Assembly (NCBI RefSeq): GCF_014653785.1
Contig: NZ_BNAS01000003.1
Coordinates: forward strand, 200,117 to 264,116
Direction: 5' to 3'
Source: Promicromonospora soli
GTDB taxonomy: Bacteria > Actinomycetota > Actinomycetes > Actinomycetales > Cellulomonadaceae
Length of the DNA: 64,000 nucleotides
In this document: in pieces, positions 1 to 7,955 of the stretch
Numbering within the stretch: the first letter of the stretch is position 1
Layout: every line of letters starts with the position of its first letter
Made by a program: the position numbers and the translations under genes
The notes under the pieces: generated by a model
The model's input: the letters and a program-made list of their open reading frames with translations, nothing else
What the model was told of the DNA's origin: nothing
The model's database searches: none

Positions 1-1
1 C

Positions 2-400
2 GGGCACTCGGTCGGCGGGACGAACCCGTCGCTGCTCCGCGCGATCGGGGGCGGTACGGCGACGATCGCGTACGACGTCACGTTCAACCGGGAGGTCATC
101 GGGAGCGTGGGCCGGTACTTCCGGACCGCGGACGACGTCGGCCTGCGTTTCGCAGAGGCCGAGAGCGACCCTGCGGGCTTTGCCGACCTGGGCCAGGCCC
201 TGGCCGAGCGCGCGGCCACGTACGACTGGGACGACGTCGCCGACGGATACGAACAGCTCGCGTTCGACCTCGTAGCACGCAGCACACCAGGTCCGAAGCC
301 GTTCGCGCGGCGCAAGCACGCCCCGCAGTGGGCGACGGACGTCGACCAACCCGGCGGACCAGCCAGCGCCCGCGCCGGCGTTCCCGCCGAACGATCCTGA
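2..400 (+). CDS. Glycosyltransferase (GT-B, DUF1972/rhamnosyltransferase type), 5' end missing
   Basis: The reading frame is open from the left edge, so only the last ~132 residues are seen. The first visible residues, GHSVGGTNPSLLRAI, followed by a YDVTFNREV segment and GRYF, match the C-terminal donor-binding half of DUF1972-containing glycosyltransferases that act in rhamnose-type polysaccharide assembly. The last ~30 residues are Pro/Arg/Ala-rich and look disordered. It ends 13 bases before the CDP-alcohol phosphotransferase start and probably heads or belongs to that operon. The sugar donor and acceptor cannot be told from the sequence. Confidence 0.75.
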   Translation, partial: GHSVGGTNPSLLRAIGGGTATIAYDVTFNREVIGSVGRYFRTADDVGLRFAEAESDPAGFADLGQALAERAATYDWDDVADGYEQLAFDLVARSTPGPKPFARRKHAPQWATDVDQPGGPASARAGVPAERS

Positions 401-413
401 GGGGCCAGCCCTG

Positions 414-1145
414 ATGAACACAGCCATCCGTGAGCCGTACGGCGAGGTACTCGCCCGACTCGGCACAGCGCAGAAGGGTGCCGCCCGCGGAGCCCCGGCA
501 TATTCCCGGTTCGTGAACCGCCGCATCGGCAGATACCTCGCGGCGGCCGCGTACCGGGCGGGACTCTCCCCGAATGCGGTCACGGGCGTGAGCGCGCTGT
601 TCACGTTCAGCGGTATCGCGTTGCTGATCGCGCTGCCGCCCTCGTGGGGTCAGGGTGCGGCCGTCACCGTGCTGCTCGTCCTCGGCTATGCCTGGGACTC
701 GGCCGACGGGCAGGTCGCGCGGCTGACCGGTCTTGGTAGCCCGGCGGGCGAATGGCTCGACCACGCCGTCGACGCGGTCAAGGTGGTGACCCTCCCGCTC
801 GCGCTCGCGGTGGGCCTCGCGGTGCATGACACAGCGGCGCCCGCCTGGCTGCTCGTCCCTCTTGTCTCCGCGATCACCAGCAGCGTCCTGTTCTTCGCGA
901 TGATCTTGACCGAACAGCTCCGCCGGGCGCACGGCGTACAGTCGCAGGCACCGACCGGCGGCCGGTTCCCGTGGCTCCGGTCCGTCCTGGTGCTGCCGAC
1001 CGACTACGGCGTCCTCTGCTGGACGTTCCTGCTGCTCGGTGCGCCGACGGCCTTCCTCTGGGTGTACGCGGCGATCACCGCCTGCACGACAGCGTTCCTG
1101 GGTCTGGCCCTGGTCAAGTGGTTCCGCGAGGTCCGCGACCTATGA
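414..1145 (+). CDS. CDP-alcohol phosphatidyltransferase family membrane protein
   Basis: 243 residues. The complete family signature D-x2-DG-x2-AR-x8-G-x3-D-x3-D is present from D95 to D120, including both terminal catalytic aspartates, in a protein with about six hydrophobic segments. Family members transfer a phospho-alcohol from a CDP-alcohol to an acceptor and release CMP at the membrane. It shares an ATGA overlap with a cytidylyltransferase that could make its CDP-alcohol donor. Inside a glycan locus this suggests addition of a polyol- or aminoalcohol-phosphate to the polysaccharide or its lipid carrier rather than phospholipid synthesis; that role is inference. ATG start, preceded by a GAGGGG-like purine stretch. 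Confidence 0.85.
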   Translation: MNTAIREPYGEVLARLGTAQKGAARGAPAYSRFVNRRIGRYLAAAAYRAGLSPNAVTGVSALFTFSGIALLIALPPSWGQGAAVTVLLVLGYAWDSADGQVARLTGLGSPAGEWLDHAVDAVKVVTLPLALAVGLAVHDTAAPAWLLVPLVSAITSSVLFFAMILTEQLRRAHGVQSQAPTGGRFPWLRSVLVLPTDYGVLCWTFLLLGAPTAFLWVYAAITACTTAFLGLALVKWFREVRDL

Positions 1146-1588
1146 ACGTCGTGGGCTACGCACCGGGCGCCTGGGACTTGTTCCACGTGGGCCACCTGAA
1201 CGTCCTGCGGCATGCCCGGGGCAGCTGCGACTACCTGGTGGCCGGGGTGGTCGACGATGAGATGCTTGAGCTCGCCAAGGGGCGCCGTCCGGTGATACCT
1301 GTGGTCGAGCGCGCGGAGATCGTGCGCCACGTCGTGTACGTGGACGAGGTGTTCGTCGAGACGCAGCCCGACAAGGTCGAGACATGGCGCCGGCGGCCCT
1401 TCGACGTGTTCTTCAAGGGCGACGACTGGAAGGGCACGGCCAAGGGGCGTGACCTTGAGCGCAGGTTTGCCGACGTCGGGGTGGAGGTCGTCTACTTTCC
1501 GTACACGGTGCATACGTCCAGCACGGTCCTACGGCGCGCGCTCGAGCTGCTCGAGGGCGATGTGACCGGCAGGAGCGAGGTGCTGTGA
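1142..1588 (+). CDS. Nucleotidyltransferase of the glycerol-3-phosphate cytidylyltransferase (TagD) type
   Basis: 148 residues, close to the usual TagD length. The HxGH nucleotide-binding motif is at residues 15-18 (HVGH) and the C-terminal TSSTxLRR segment matches the ISTT-type motif of this family. The likely reaction is CTP plus a polyol or alkyl phosphate giving a CDP-alcohol and pyrophosphate in the cytosol. The ATG start lies in an ATGA overlap with the upstream CDP-alcohol phosphotransferase, so the two are translationally coupled and likely act in series. The alcohol cannot be named: glycerol 3-phosphate is the default guess, but ethanolamine phosphate or ribitol phosphate relatives are close. 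Confidence 0.85.
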   Translation: MNVVGYAPGAWDLFHVGHLNVLRHARGSCDYLVAGVVDDEMLELAKGRRPVIPVVERAEIVRHVVYVDEVFVETQPDKVETWRRRPFDVFFKGDDWKGTAKGRDLERRFADVGVEVVYFPYTVHTSSTVLRRALELLEGDVTGRSEVL

Positions 1589-2475
1589 GCGTGGTGCTGC
1601 CCGCGGGGTACCACGACGTCGTTCTCGTCGTCGTCAACTACGGCTCGTCCCGCCTGCTCGCGACGAACCTGCCTCGGACCACCGGTAGGAGCGGTGTGCG
1701 CGTGGTCGTCGTCGACAGCTTCAGCGGCGCGGGGGAGCGTGCGGCCGTGACCCGCCTGGCCGCCGCCCACGGGTGGGAGCTCCTGGCACCCGATACGAAC
1801 GTCGGGTTCGGCGGCGGCTCCAACCTCGGCGCCGCGCGCGCGGTGGCGGTCGGAGCCCGGGTGCTGGTCTTCCTCAATCCCGACGCGTGGACGGACCCGG
1901 CCGGGCTCGCGGCGCTCGCCGCGGCGGCGCGGTCGCAGGACCGGGTGCTCGTTGCGCCGCGGATCCACCGGCCAGACGGCAGCGTGTACTCACGCGGCCT
2001 GACCTACCTGCACCGCGCGGACGGCACCATGAGGGGCCGCCGCACGTCGCCCGACGACGTGCCGTGGCTCAGCGGGGCGTGTCTGGCGGTCGGGGCCCGG
2101 CTCTGGGAAGAGCTCGGCGGGTTCGACGAGGACTACTTCCTCTACTGGGAGGACGTCGACCTGTCGTGGCGGGCGGTGGCGCTCGGGGCGCGGCTCGAGG
2201 TGGTCGACGGCGCCCACGTGGTGCACGACGAGGGCGGCACCCAGGAGTCCCGGGGTCGCGCCAAGAGCGAGACGTACTACCGGTACGACATCCGCAACCG
2301 GATGGTGTTCGCCCGCAAGAACCTGGGCCCGGCCGACGTGCGCCGGTGGCGGCGCGCCCTGCCCCGGGCCGCCCGGGCGGTGGCGCTGCGGGGCGGGCGC
2401 AGACAGTTCGTGCAGGGCATCGGGCCGTGGCGCGGCGTCGCCCGGGGCATGGTGGAGGCGCTCGGCGTCCGATGA
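1585..2475 (+). CDS. Glycosyltransferase family 2
   Basis: 296 residues with a GT-A fold pattern: N-terminal VVLVVVNYGSS strand, a LNPDAW metal/nucleotide site near residue 95 and a later EDYFLYWEDVDLSWR block typical of rhamnosyltransferase-like GT2 enzymes. It probably transfers a hexose or deoxyhexose from a nucleotide sugar onto a lipid-linked glycan at the inner membrane face. The GTG start lies in a GTGA overlap with the cytidylyltransferase, making it the last gene of this operon. It converges on the flippase gene with only 23 bases between the two stops. There is no clear terminator in the gap. Confidence 0.85.
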   Translation: MSVVLPAGYHDVVLVVVNYGSSRLLATNLPRTTGRSGVRVVVVDSFSGAGERAAVTRLAAAHGWELLAPDTNVGFGGGSNLGAARAVAVGARVLVFLNPDAWTDPAGLAALAAAARSQDRVLVAPRIHRPDGSVYSRGLTYLHRADGTMRGRRTSPDDVPWLSGACLAVGARLWEELGGFDEDYFLYWEDVDLSWRAVALGARLEVVDGAHVVHDEGGTQESRGRAKSETYYRYDIRNRMVFARKNLGPADVRRWRRALPRAARAVALRGGRRQFVQGIGPWRGVARGMVEALGVR

Positions 2476-2498
2476 GCTCGGGCGCCGTGGGCGTCATC

Positions 2499-3809
2499 TC
2501 ATGCGCTCTCTCCGAGCCTTCGGCGCACCCACAGCGCGTTGGGGACCACCTGGCACAGCAGCACCGAGACCGACGTCGCCCATACCGGGCCGGCCGCGCC
2601 GAGGTACGGGATCGACCACCATGCCAGGCCCAGGTTCAGGGGCACCATCAGCACGATCGGCAGCACCTGGGCGCGCAGGCCCGCGGCGTCGGTCATGTAC
2701 ATGCCGACCGGGTACTTGGCGGCCTGGACGACCACGAACACCACGAACGCCGCGACGAGCGGGAGGCCGAGACCGAACTCGCCGTCGGTCACCAGCGGGA
2801 CCAGGAACGGGAGCAGCACCGCCAGCAGCAGGGCCAGCACGATTCCCGCCGCGACGAAGACCAGCGAGGCCCGGAACGGCGAGGCTTTGACCGACCGGCT
2901 GCGGGCCTGCGCGAAGTGCGGCCAGAGGGCGAGGCCTGCCGTCGCCACGGCGGCGAGCACGACGCCGAAGAGCTGGGCGGCGAGGTTGTACCGCGCCAGC
3001 TCGACGGGCGTGCCCTGGTGGCTCAGCAAGATCCGGCCGGTCTGCATGGCGATCGGCAGGGAGATCATCTGCACCAGCATCGGCCAGGCGACGTCGAAGA
3101 CCCGCACCCCGGCCACCGACCGCACCCGCGGGACGTCCCGGAGCGCCGCGCCGACCTGCGGGCGGACCAGGCGAGCGCCGGTGACCAGGAGCACCACGGC
3201 CACGATCGCCGCTGCCGCATAGGACGCGACGGCCAGCAGGGACCCTGAACCGTTACCCACCTCGAGGACGATGAGCACGCCGGCCATGACGAGCGGTGCG
3301 GTAAGCCCGGTGAGCGCGGTCTGCAGCGGGTTGCGGCCGAGCCCCACCAGGATCCGGGAGCCGACACCCCACGGCAGCGCCAGGCCGAGAATCATGACGC
3401 ACACCGTGGCGGTGACCGCGCCGCCCTCCAGCAGGCCCGGACCCAGGACCACGGGCCACCAGCCGAGCACGCCCAGGAGGACGCCGATCGCCGCGATCGT
3501 GAGGCCGGAGCAGACCAGGACCCGGAAGGCGCTGGTCAGCGTCCTGCGGACGTCGGGATCCGTGCTCGCCCGGTCCGACGACGCCAGCACGTTCACCACC
3601 ACGGCGGCCATCCCCAGGTCCGCGAACGGGATCAGGGCGGGCAAGGACGCCAGGAGTCCGTACTGGGCGTACTGCGCGACGCCGAACTGCTCGATGATCA
3701 GGCGCGCGGTCACCATCCCGAGCAAGCCGGAGAGGCCGGTCACCATCACCTGGACCACCGCGCTGCTCCCGACGGAGCGCCAGGGCGCGCCCGTCCGGGC
3801 CCTGGTCAC
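2499..3809 (-). CDS. Oligosaccharide flippase (Wzx-type, polysaccharide biosynthesis/MATE-like)
   Basis: 436 residues from the chosen GTG, with about 12-14 hydrophobic segments spread over the whole length. The N-terminal pattern (VQVMVTGLSGLLGMVTARLIIEQFG as a first helix pair, then FADLGM) is typical of Wzx/RfbX-like exporters, which flip undecaprenyl-linked repeat units. The GTG at 3809 forms a GTGA overlap with the upstream glycosyltransferase stop and is preferred over an ATG 25 codons upstream that would add an Arg-rich segment overlapping that gene. It is the last gene of a three-gene operon behind two glycosyltransferases. A second flippase is at 35501. Confidence 0.85.
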   Translation of the reverse strand: MTRARTGAPWRSVGSSAVVQVMVTGLSGLLGMVTARLIIEQFGVAQYAQYGLLASLPALIPFADLGMAAVVVNVLASSDRASTDPDVRRTLTSAFRVLVCSGLTIAAIGVLLGVLGWWPVVLGPGLLEGGAVTATVCVMILGLALPWGVGSRILVGLGRNPLQTALTGLTAPLVMAGVLIVLEVGNGSGSLLAVASYAAAAIVAVVLLVTGARLVRPQVGAALRDVPRVRSVAGVRVFDVAWPMLVQMISLPIAMQTGRILLSHQGTPVELARYNLAAQLFGVVLAAVATAGLALWPHFAQARSRSVKASPFRASLVFVAAGIVLALLLAVLLPFLVPLVTDGEFGLGLPLVAAFVVFVVVQAAKYPVGMYMTDAAGLRAQVLPIVLMVPLNLGLAWWSIPYLGAAGPVWATSVSVLLCQVVPNALWVRRRLGESA

Positions 3810-4819
3810 GCGCGCACCCCGGACCCGGCCCGGGACAGCGCCGCACGATAGACGGCCAGGTGCGCCGCTCCGGCGCCGGTCCACTCGCGTGCGCCGAGGT
3901 CCGGTGCGGCTGTACGTGGCTCACGCGCGGCGGACAGCGCCGCGAGGAGCGCGTCGCGCGTCAGGTCACCGGCGAAGGTGTGGATCCAGCCCGGGCCGAC
4001 CTCCGCGGCAAGGTCGGCGTTGACCGGCGTGTCCGGGACCAGGACGGGCCGGTCGAGCGACAGCGCGGCCAGCACGGTCCCCGAGTTGTGCATGAACCGG
4101 TACGGGAGCACGACCAGCTCCGCGGCCGTCACGGTTGCGACGAGCTCGTCGTCGGACAGGAAGCCGAACCGCAGGGTGACCCGCGGGTCGCCGTCCGCCA
4201 GCGTGGTGATGGTGGCCGCAAGCTCGTGGGTCGACGCCGCCCCCGCGATCCCCAGTGTGACCGAGCCGTCGGCGACTGACCGGAACGCCTCGACAAGCCC
4301 CTCGACCCCCTTGTACCGGCGGACGAGGCCGACGTACTGGAGCCGGCCGGGGAGCATCGTCGAGCGGGGACCGGTGTACCAGTCGCGGTAGTGCCCGTGC
4401 GGGATGGTGGTCGCCGGTCCGGGGGACTCCGTGCGGTCGTTCAGCAGGATCCGATGCGTGGTCAGCCGGTCGAACCAGCGCAGCAGCGCGCGCTGGAGCC
4501 GGCCGGCGTCGGCCGGGAGCTCGACGTTGTGCACCGTGCGGACCATCGGCGTGCGGGTGACGGTGAGGCGAACGAGCAGGAGCGCCGCGAGCACCCAGCG
4601 GCCGAGCACACCGGCCCGTCGCCCGCCGCCCAGGCCGATGACTGTCTCCGGCCAGTGCAGGTGTACCAGGGAGTACCGGCCGAACAGGGCGGCTCGGTAG
4701 GAGAACGTGACGACCTCGACGCCCGGAGTCCGGCGCAACGCCGCGGTGAGCATGGTGATGTACGGGTTGGTGGTGCTGCTTGGTTCGCGGTTCGACGTCA
4801 GGACCCGGACGGTGCTCAT
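3806..4819 (-). CDS. Glycosyltransferase (GT-B, family 4/1-like)
   Basis: 337 residues. It starts MSTVRVLTSNREPSSTTNPYI, has an HLHWPE segment after the first Rossmann half, a QYVGLVRRYKGVEGL linker of the donor domain and a late VVLPYRFMHNSGTVLAAL block, as in family 4 enzymes. Probably an inverting or retaining transferase using a nucleotide sugar at the cytosolic membrane face. The start is fixed by the ATGA overlap with the upstream glycosyltransferase; the stop is in a GTGA overlap with the flippase. Substrates are unknown. Confidence 0.8.
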   Translation of the reverse strand: MSTVRVLTSNREPSSTTNPYITMLTAALRRTPGVEVVTFSYRAALFGRYSLVHLHWPETVIGLGGGRRAGVLGRWVLAALLLVRLTVTRTPMVRTVHNVELPADAGRLQRALLRWFDRLTTHRILLNDRTESPGPATTIPHGHYRDWYTGPRSTMLPGRLQYVGLVRRYKGVEGLVEAFRSVADGSVTLGIAGAASTHELAATITTLADGDPRVTLRFGFLSDDELVATVTAAELVVLPYRFMHNSGTVLAALSLDRPVLVPDTPVNADLAAEVGPGWIHTFAGDLTRDALLAALSAAREPRTAAPDLGAREWTGAGAAHLAVYRAALSRAGSGVRA

Positions 4820-6030
4820 ACGGAGCTCCCGGAGGGCGCGACGGCGCCGGCGGCGGTGCGGTAGAGGCCTTCCACGACGTCGGGCAGCCGGGACGCAGAC
4901 CATCGGCCGGACGGCGTGCCCGGTGCGGTGGCGGCCTCCGCGAGGCGGGCCGCGAGCTGGCCGACGACATCGCCCGCCAGCTCTGCGGGGCGCGCGTTGG
5001 CTCCGGCGAGGAGCGGTACTCCGCCGAGCGGCAGGCAGACCACCGGGCGCCCGAGCGCGCTCGCTTCGGCCGCCACCCAGCCGGCCTGGTCGTGCATCGA
5101 GGGGAACAGCATCGCATCGCACCCGGCGATCGCGTCGAGGACCTCGGCCCGCGGCCGGTGCCCGTGGAAGACGACGCGGCCGGCGACAGCGCGTCGCTCG
5201 GCGAGCCGCCCGAGCGCCGGGCGCTCGTACCCCTCGCCGTAGACGTGCAGCTCCCAGCCGGGGGTACGGGCGAGCGCCTCGATCGCGAGGCGGCAGCCCT
5301 TCCAGGCCAGGAGCCTGCCCACGAAGACGGCCCGGCGGGGCCGTTCCGCCGACTCGGGCCGAGTCGGCCGGGCCCGACCGGGCAGGTCGTCGTCGAGCGC
5401 GGCGTTCGATTCCACGACGACGTGGCGAGCCCGGCGGAACCGCCGCGCCACCGACTCGTTCTGCACGACGACGACGGCAGCGCGCCGGGCGGCGGCGTCG
5501 CCCCACAGCGCCCGCAGCGGCGCGGTGAGCACCCCGCGGAGGAGCTCGGTGATCGTGCCGCGGACCCCCAGCCACCGGGAGAGCCGGAAGGGCACGGTGC
5601 TCGCCCCGCCGACCGGCCCCCAGACGACGGGGAGGTCACGGACCCGGGCCAGCCCGCAGGGCAGCCAGTCGTTCGCGAACGTCACGTGGTGGCCGACGTC
5701 GAACGGCGTGGCGCGGTGCAGCTCGGCGGCCCGGCGTGCCAGTGCGCGCTGCCAGAGCACGTAGTACCAGTACACGTCGCTGCCGCGGCGCTTGCGGGCG
5801 AGCACCCGCTCGGACAGATCGAGGTATTCGACGGTCAGGTTCCGGGCGAGGTCCGGGTCGCGCTCGAGCTCGGCGGCGACGGCCGGGGCGAACCGGTGCC
5901 GGGTGATCACATGCACCCGGTGGGACCTGGCCGCCGCGCGGGCGAACGCCCAGCCGGCGGCAGCCTCCGGCTCGTCGCCGGGCCCGCAGGCATAGGCGCT
6001 GACCAGGACACGCGGGTGAACCTGCTGCAC
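4816..6030 (-). CDS. Glycosyltransferase family 4
   Basis: 404 residues with a two-Rossmann GT-B layout: N-terminal VLVSAYACGPGDEPEAA donor/acceptor loop, WGPVGGAS, then AVFVGRLLAWKG at the start of the nucleotide-sugar domain and a late FPSMHDQAGWVAAEASALGRPVV block holding the E-x7-E-like motif. The GTG start at 6030 is the first gene of a leftward operon (GT4, GT4, flippase) and diverges from a GT2 gene. A TTCACCC sequence lies just inside the coding region (codons 4-6); it may be chance, because it is not in the register seen at other promoters of the locus. Confidence 0.85.
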   Translation of the reverse strand: MQQVHPRVLVSAYACGPGDEPEAAAGWAFARAAARSHRVHVITRHRFAPAVAAELERDPDLARNLTVEYLDLSERVLARKRRGSDVYWYYVLWQRALARRAAELHRATPFDVGHHVTFANDWLPCGLARVRDLPVVWGPVGGASTVPFRLSRWLGVRGTITELLRGVLTAPLRALWGDAAARRAAVVVVQNESVARRFRRARHVVVESNAALDDDLPGRARPTRPESAERPRRAVFVGRLLAWKGCRLAIEALARTPGWELHVYGEGYERPALGRLAERRAVAGRVVFHGHRPRAEVLDAIAGCDAMLFPSMHDQAGWVAAEASALGRPVVCLPLGGVPLLAGANARPAELAGDVVGQLAARLAEAATAPGTPSGRWSASRLPDVVEGLYRTAAGAVAPSGSSV

Positions 6031-6117
6031 GAGTCTCGACTCTCCGGAGGGTCAGGGGGCGGGCCACGCTACGGTAACTGCCGGATCAGTCGTCGTGGTG
6101 CCGGGAAAGGGGTGATT

Positions 6118-7089
6118 GTGGTGCGCACTGCAGGGACGGAGCGGTTGGTCGTCGCCGTGCTCACCTACCGTCGCCCGGGGCGGATCGCTGCACTGGTCCC
6201 GGTGCTCGTAGAGCAGGCTGCCGCCCTGACCCGCCGGTTCGAGGGGGTCGCGGCGAGCGTGCTGGTGGTCGACAACGACGCGGCCGGCACGGGCGTCGCC
6301 GCGGTGGCGGAGGCGGCGCAGGCCACCGTCGTGCCCGTGACCGCAGTGATCGAGCCCGAGCCGGGCATCTCGGCCGCGCGCAACCGTGCGTTGCGCGCCT
6401 CGGGTGACCAGGACCTGCTCGTGTTCGTGGACGACGACGAGCTGCCGCACACCGACTGGCTCCATGCCCTGTACACGACGTACCGCTCGACGGGGGCGGC
6501 TGCCGTCGCAGGGCCGGTGGTGTCCCGGTACGACGTCGAGCCCGACCCGTGGGTCATCGCGGGCGGGTTCTACGACCGCGGCCATCGCCTAGGACTGCAC
6601 AGCGGGGACACGGTGCCGAGCGCCGCGACGAACAACCTTCTGCTCGACCTGCGCGTGGTGCGGCGGGCCGGCCTGGCGTTCGACCCGGCCCTCGGCCTCT
6701 CCGGCGGCGAGGACACGCACTTCACCAGCTCGCTGACCGCCGCGGGCGGGCGCATCGTCTGGTGCGCCGAGGCCGTCGTGTCCGACGTAGTGCCCGCCGA
6801 CCGGCTCACCCGTTCCTACCTCCTGGCGCGTACTGCCGGGCTCGCAAGCTCCACGGTGGGCGCGGCGCTGCTGCTTGCGCCCGGCCGCGGACGGCGGACC
6901 GCCCTGCGGGCGCGAGTCCTGTGCGCCGGGCTGGCCCGGGGTGCGCTCGGGGCGTTGCAGGTCGCGAGGGCGGCGCTGCAGGGCGACGTCGCAGGGAATG
7001 CGCGTGGTCGGCGATCCCTCGCCAGGTCGCGAGGGGAGCTGCGCGCCGCCTCCGGGAGGGTGCTGCTGCCGTACGCCCGGTCCGGGTGA
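6118..7089 (+). CDS. Glycosyltransferase family 2
   Basis: About 323 residues. Visible GT-A motifs: VVAVLTYRRP at the N terminus, EPGISAARNRALR, the FVDDDELPH metal site near residue 105 and SGGEDTHF further on; the C-terminal third has two hydrophobic stretches and an Arg-rich tail. An AAAGGGG ribosome site at 6106-6112 supports GTG 6118 (or GTG 6121) over GTG 6112, which overlaps that site. It stands alone, divergent from the 4816-6030 operon. Probably adds one sugar of the repeat unit; substrate unknown. Confidence 0.8.
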   Translation: MVRTAGTERLVVAVLTYRRPGRIAALVPVLVEQAAALTRRFEGVAASVLVVDNDAAGTGVAAVAEAAQATVVPVTAVIEPEPGISAARNRALRASGDQDLLVFVDDDELPHTDWLHALYTTYRSTGAAAVAGPVVSRYDVEPDPWVIAGGFYDRGHRLGLHSGDTVPSAATNNLLLDLRVVRRAGLAFDPALGLSGGEDTHFTSSLTAAGGRIVWCAEAVVSDVVPADRLTRSYLLARTAGLASSTVGAALLLAPGRGRRTALRARVLCAGLARGALGALQVARAALQGDVAGNARGRRSLARSRGELRAASGRVLLPYARSG

Positions 7090-7134
7090 ACTCGGGCGGA
7101 ACACCGGCCCGTCGGCATGGCGCACGGTTACGCT
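7084..7134 (+). promoter_or_regulatory. Putative promoter of the 7143 gene with one GGGTGA box
   Basis: GGGTGA occupies 7084-7089, overlapping the previous stop codon. TACGCT at 7129-7134 is a TAnnnT-type -10 element 8 bases before the ATG at 7143. If transcription begins near 7141, the box sits at about -57, the register seen for GGGTGA boxes at 43747, 18824 and 17141. Only one half-site is visible, so support is weaker than for the paired sites. Confidence 0.4.
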
Positions 7135-7142
7135 CCGGGTTC

Positions 7143-7808
7143 ATGCCTGCATCCCCGCGCATCAGCCGTCGTCTGCTTCTTGTTGCCCTCGGCGCGCTCG
7201 TCCTGGTGGCCGTCGTCGCCGCGGCGGTGTTGTCGCTGCGGCCGGACGGCGGGCCTGCGGCCGGTGCGACGGGCTCGGCGAGCCCGGCTGCGTCGTCGGG
7301 TGCGGATGGCGGGGCCGACGGCGAGGACGGGCCGGGCACCGAGCCGTCCAACGGCGGCGGGACCGACGCCGAGCCGGAGCCCGGGGCGGACGAGGGCGCG
7401 GCCCCCGAGCCGCGGGAGACGCTGGACCCCGCGCCGTTCGGTGCCGTCGCGACACCCGAGCCCGGCGTGACCGTGACCGTGCCGTCCGTCGAGGAGGTGA
7501 CCGGGGAGGCGAACGTCCCGGGCGAGGTGGGCGGCCCGGCGCTGCGGTTCACCGTCGAGCTCACGAACGGCACCGGCGAGGTGCTGGACCTGCGGACGGT
7601 GGTCGTGAACGCCTACTACGGACCCGACCGCACACCGGCCACGCCGCTGCTCAAGCCGGGCGGCCGGGCGTTCGAGTCGGAGGTCGGCGCCGACGACGCG
7701 GCCCGCGGGGTGTTCGTCTTCAGCGTCCCGCCCGAGTCCCAGGACCGGGTCGAGCTCGAGATCGACCCGGGGGTCGGCGCGGCGATAGTCGTGTTCACCG
7801 GAGCCTGA
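7143..7808 (+). CDS. Membrane-anchored or secreted protein of unknown function, acidic linker
   Basis: 221 residues. Arg-rich N terminus followed by one hydrophobic segment (residues ~10-30) with no lipobox and no clear signal peptidase site, so a signal anchor is as likely as a cleaved signal. Residues ~35-100 are a low-complexity Gly/Ala/Pro/Glu/Asp linker. The C-terminal ~120 residues hold a beta-sandwich-like domain (RFTVELTNGTGEVLDL, FVFSVPPESQDRVELEIDPG) resembling the DUF4352/telomeric-repeat-binding-like extracellular immunoglobulin-type domains. I do not recognise the family. ATG 7143 probably gives an almost leaderless message. Related domain architecture occurs in the 59-61 kb proteins. 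Confidence 0.65.
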   Translation: MPASPRISRRLLLVALGALVLVAVVAAAVLSLRPDGGPAAGATGSASPAASSGADGGADGEDGPGTEPSNGGGTDAEPEPGADEGAAPEPRETLDPAPFGAVATPEPGVTVTVPSVEEVTGEANVPGEVGGPALRFTVELTNGTGEVLDLRTVVVNAYYGPDRTPATPLLKPGGRAFESEVGADDAARGVFVFSVPPESQDRVELEIDPGVGAAIVVFTGA

Positions 7809-7817
7809 GCCCGGAGA

Positions 7818-7871
7818 TCACCCCTGAGTTCACCCCGGTTTGACTGTGCCGGCTGCCGTGTCCGCTATTAG
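7818..7871 (+). promoter_or_regulatory. Putative promoter of the 7956 gene with paired TCACCC boxes
   Basis: TCACCC occurs at 7818-7823 and 7830-7835, a direct repeat with a 12-base period. A TATTAG sequence at 7866-7871 could be the -10 element, giving a start near 7878, which places the boxes at about -60 and -48. This matches the arrangement at 24243 and 28901. The message would carry a ~77-base leader before the GTG at 7956, which has its own ribosome site. A further GGGTGA is at 7878-7883. Confidence 0.5.
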
Positions 7872-7955
7872 CGTATTGGGTGATCAGTCCTACAGGTCCA
7901 TATCGTCCGGCAGCTGTGCGGTCCGGCGGGTCCATGTCTCCCCAGTGAGGTTCTC

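Noticed and set aside
6110-6115. GGGTGA before the GT2 gene at 6118
   Set aside because: It overlaps the AAAGGGG ribosome site and cannot be an upstream operator for that gene.
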